Source of the DNA: Candidatus Yanofskyibacteriota bacterium
GTDB lineage: Bacteria; Patescibacteriota; Minisyncoccia; Minisyncoccales; UBA10102
Reading direction: 5' to 3'
DNA length: 36,758 bases
NCBI GenBank assembly: GCA_030688685.1
Contig: JAUYJF010000002.1
Coordinates: 1-36,758 of the forward strand
The first letter of the stretch is position 1. Every line of letters begins with the position of its first letter. A model generated the notes under the pieces. That model was not told where the DNA came from. It was given only the letters and a program-made list of their open reading frames with translations, and ran no database searches. A program made the position numbers and the translations under genes. This document shows, one piece after another, positions 34,564-36,758 of the stretch.

Positions 34564-35324
34564 GCTCCGTCCCCCTCCTTGAACTTCAGAATGTCGGATT
34601 CTGGTATAACGGCAGGCAAGTCCTGAAGGGTGTAAGTTTTCAGGTGCAAGAAGGAGATTACCTGGGAATCTTGGGGCCGAATGGATCTGGCAAAACAACG
34701 CTTTTAAAGATTATGCTGGGCATTCTCTCCCCGCAAGAGGGAAGCGTTCGCGCGCGCGGAAAAGAGGTGCTGGCGGGAGGGGACTTCTCTGTGTTCGGCT
34801 ATGTTCCCCAGCATGCTTCGCACGCGGAATTTCGTTTTCCTGTAACGGTCAGGGAATTAGTATCAAGCGGGCGCGTCCCCCAGCTCCCTCTTTTTGGAAG
34901 ATTCAAGGACGCTGACCGAAAGATGGTGGAGCAATCCATGCGTACCGTTGGAATCCTGGAACTTCAAAACAGGCGGGTGGACGATCTTTCCGGAGGGGAG
35001 CGCCAGAAGGCGTTTATCGCGAGAGCCCTTGCCGGAAACCCCAAGATTCTTATCTTAGATGAACCGCTCACGGGCGTGGACACAGCTTCTCAAGAGCTGT
35101 TCTATGATTTTCTGCGGGATCTGAATGAAGTGTTTCGGATTACGATCATTCTTGTTTCCCATGATGTTGATGTCCTTGCTCAGCAAGTAAAATCAATCCT
35201 CTGTCTCCGGCATGAGCTGCTCTATTATGGATCATCTTCTGATCTCACCAAGGAAGAACTTGTGGAAAAACTCTATGGAAGCAAGGTAAAATTCTTTCCG
35301 CATAAGGAAAATCATCATGCTTGA
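34560..35324 (+). CDS. Metal ABC transporter ATP-binding protein (ZnuC-like)
   Basis: A 254-residue ABC ATPase: Walker A GPNGSGKTTLL, Q-loop YVPQ, signature LSGGERQKAF, Walker B ILILDEP, and the switch His in VSHDVD. It energises the zinc importer. ATG 34560 overlaps the previous stop (ATGA) and is preferred over 34554. The permease gene starts 8 nt before its end. Confidence 0.95.
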   Translation: MSSVPLLELQNVGFWYNGRQVLKGVSFQVQEGDYLGILGPNGSGKTTLLKIMLGILSPQEGSVRARGKEVLAGGDFSVFGYVPQHASHAEFRFPVTVRELVSSGRVPQLPLFGRFKDADRKMVEQSMRTVGILELQNRRVDDLSGGERQKAFIARALAGNPKILILDEPLTGVDTASQELFYDFLRDLNEVFRITIILVSHDVDVLAQQVKSILCLRHELLYYGSSSDLTKEELVEKLYGSKVKFFPHKENHHA

Positions 35325-36117
35325 ACTCTTTCAATTTGATTTTATGGTCCGCGCTTTGGGTGCGGGGCTTATGGTTGCCTTTCTTGCCCCGGTGATCGGC
35401 ATGTTTCTTGTGGTAAGAAGGTACTCTCTCATGGCAGATACCTTAGCCCACGTGGCATTGGCCGGAATTGCCATGGGCATCATTCTGCAGGTATATACCA
35501 TCGCTGCCGCGGTCGCGCTTTCCGTGGGAGCGGCCGTGCTCATTGAAATTCTGAGAGTACGATGGAAGATCTTCGGAGAATCTCTGCTTGCCATTTTTCT
35601 TTCAGGTTCCTTGGCAATAGCAGCGGTTCTCCTGAGTGTCACAAAGGGTTTTCAGATTGGTCTGTTCGGCCTCCTGTTTGGAAGCATAGCGACCGTGAGC
35701 CAGACCGATGTATACGTTATTCTTGGATTTGGAACGCTTGTTCTTGGAACAATATTCCTTTTATATAAGGAGTTCTTGTTTGTTTCTTTAGATCAGGAGT
35801 TTGCTCAAGTGTCAGGAAGAAAGGCAAGAATCCTGAACATTGTGCTTATGGCGCTCACTGCCATGGCGGTCGCTCTTTCCATCCGTATTGTCGGGGTATT
35901 GCTTGTGGGAGCGCTTACCGTGATCCCCGTGATCGCGGCAATGCAGCTTGGCCGGAGTTTTCTGCAGACCATGGGGCTCGCGGTTCTGTTTTCCCTTCTT
36001 TCTGTTATTTCAGGGATTTTTCTTTCTTACTCCTATGACCTGGCAACCGGAGGAACCATCGTGGTTGTTGCCCTCGCAATCTTCATCCTGAGCTTGCTTG
36101 TGAAAGGGAAAAGATAA
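35317..36117 (+). CDS. Metal ABC transporter permease (ZnuB-like)
   Basis: A 266-residue protein with about eight membrane segments, of the ABC-3 family. VVRRYSLMADTLAHVALAGIA is the conserved early loop, and the GALLFGSI-type segment (LFGLLFGSIATV) and IRIVGVLLVGALTVIPV match permeases of this family. It forms the channel with the ZnuC-like ATPase. Gene order is A-C-B. Confidence 0.93.
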   Translation: MLELFQFDFMVRALGAGLMVAFLAPVIGMFLVVRRYSLMADTLAHVALAGIAMGIILQVYTIAAAVALSVGAAVLIEILRVRWKIFGESLLAIFLSGSLAIAAVLLSVTKGFQIGLFGLLFGSIATVSQTDVYVILGFGTLVLGTIFLLYKEFLFVSLDQEFAQVSGRKARILNIVLMALTAMAVALSIRIVGVLLVGALTVIPVIAAMQLGRSFLQTMGLAVLFSLLSVISGIFLSYSYDLATGGTIVVVALAIFILSLLVKGKR

Positions 36118-36127
36118 GGCCTCACTG

Positions 36128-36156
36128 TTGACAGGGGGATCTTTGGATACCACAAT
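36128..36156 (+). promoter_or_regulatory. Promoter of the 36165 gene
   Basis: TTGACA (36128-36133), 17-nt spacer, CACAAT (36151-36156), ending 8 nt before the ATG; probably leaderless. Confidence 0.6.
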
Positions 36157-36164
36157 AGAGTAGT

Positions 36165-36419
36165 ATGGCGCTTGAAAAAGAAGATCTGAGGCAAATAAAG
36201 GTGATTGTCACCGAAGCGGTGGAAGAAACCGTGGAAAAGACCGTGGAAAGGGCCGTGGAAAAGGTGGTGGCCCCTTATTTTAACGCTATCCAAAAAGATT
36301 TTGGCAATGTGTATGAGCGGCTTGACCGCATTGAGAATCTTATAGACAACGACTACAAACAAAGAATTGAGAAGCTGGAAGATCAAATAATCCAGCTGCG
36401 CAACCTGCGCGCCGCGTAA
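36165..36419 (+). CDS. Small coiled-coil protein
   Basis: An 84-residue, highly charged protein: an N-terminal segment with repeated VEETVEKTVERAVEKV, then a second coiled coil (LDRIENLIDNDYKQRIEKLEDQIIQL). No catalytic motif or membrane segment. Similar small coiled-coil proteins are common in Patescibacteria, but no function is known to me. It is its own unit with promoter and terminator. Confidence 0.75.
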   Translation: MALEKEDLRQIKVIVTEAVEETVEKTVERAVEKVVAPYFNAIQKDFGNVYERLDRIENLIDNDYKQRIEKLEDQIIQLRNLRAA

Positions 36420-36436
36420 AGAGAAGCGATTCCACT

Positions 36437-36460
36437 ACAGCCCGAAGGGGCTGTTTTGTT
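36437..36460 (+). terminator. Intrinsic terminator after the 36165 gene
   Basis: ACAGCCC/GGGCTGT (7 bp) with a GAAG loop, followed by TTTGTTTT. Confidence 0.88.
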
Positions 36461-36758
36461 TTGCAAAAAGAATAAGACCCCGGGCCAGCGTTTGCTTGAA
36501 AGCATTCACTGACCAGAGGCCTTTATTGTGGTGGCGTTCCATCTCCTTTGCGGTATCCTAAAAATACAGACAAGTTTTCTTGTGAAGTCTTACGCGCAAA
36601 GGTATTATGAAAGAGTCCCCACACTTACCACATTTCGTTCTCTGAGCAAGATGAATATTGAATCAGATTCAAGGCGCGAGGAGTGATGCGTATCAGGCGA
36701 TACGTGAACGACGAGCAACAAAGAAGGTGGTTCAAATTCACTTGCCCGCAGGGAAGCT
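36461..36758 (+). other. Gene-poor tail with a possible structured RNA or the start of a truncated gene
   Basis: No frame of useful length is complete here. From 36614 a transcript is expected (promoter 36580-36608). It contains a short palindrome TTGAATC-A-GATTCAA (about 36657-36671), a hairpin CGTATC/GATACG (36689-36704), and an 11-codon frame from ATG 36651 that ends TGA inside TGATG (36684-36688), where a second frame opens and runs off the window for 24 codons. Neither frame resembles a known protein. The rest (36461-36579) shows nothing I recognise. Confidence 0.35.
36580..36608 (+). promoter_or_regulatory. Probable promoter in the tail region
   Basis: TTGTGA (36580-36585), 17-nt spacer, TATTAT (36603-36608). 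It is followed by no obvious protein gene inside the window. Confidence 0.55.

Noticed and set aside
36700-36758. Resemblance of AAGAAGGTGGTTC near 36720 to a T-box antiterminator
   Set aside because: Only part of the GGGTGGNACC consensus matches, and no specifier or Stem I elements are visible.

Overview
The window looks like a piece of a small-genome bacterium of the Candidate Phyla Radiation (Patescibacteria), most likely a Parcubacteria-like lineage. This is inferred from a 23S rRNA carrying a self-splicing-type intron, dense packing with overlapping genes, many apparently leaderless genes, a membrane-fused MurF, many small lineage-specific proteins, and AT-rich degenerate short repeats inside genes. 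No 16S sequence is present, so the placement cannot be made firm. GC content is near 50%.

Layout. 1-2380: the 3' part of 23S rRNA, interrupted at the peptidyl-transferase loop by a 282-nt group I intron, then 5S rRNA. 2422-14781: a long plus-strand run of wall, shape and division genes (mreC, mreD, PBP2, MurF, a DegT aminotransferase, a FemAB-type transferase, FtsQ) with greA, lysS, serS and a hydrolase embedded. 15315-18654: two overlapping minus-strand GT39/ArnT-like membrane glycosyltransferases. 19174-23463: hrcA-grpE-dnaK-dnaJ behind a CIRCE-like operator. 23497-24466: tRNA-Lys(UUU) followed after 8 nt by a two-motif LAGLIDADG-type endonuclease gene. 24596-30920: a stand-alone Gre C-terminal domain, a Cys-rich orphan, CtpA protease, L9, CTP synthase, L27, a Nudix protein, a solo riboflavin kinase, and small proteins including a solo ATP-cone. 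31043-33014: a SpoIIM-family protein, an HhH-GPD-like protein, and a membrane protein with a Clp N-terminal-like region. 33110-36117: TspO and a zinc/manganese-type ABC importer. 36165-36758: a coiled-coil protein and a non-coding tail with a promoter.

Two expression styles stand out. Several conserved genes or operons have a -10 box ending only 6-9 nt before the ATG, with no Shine-Dalgarno, so they are probably leaderless. In contrast, five proteins without clear housekeeping roles (starts at 12337, 14829, 18790, 25012, 32214) sit alone between housekeeping operons. Each has a strong Shine-Dalgarno and a hairpin behind it; four of the five also have a recognisable promoter.

Most notable: the 23S group I intron at E. 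coli position 2500; the CIRCE-like element that also looks like an intrinsic terminator and overlaps the hrcA -35 box; the tRNA-adjacent LAGLIDADG gene; the orphan single-gene units; and short AT-rich degenerate repeats accommodated in frame inside two enzymes.
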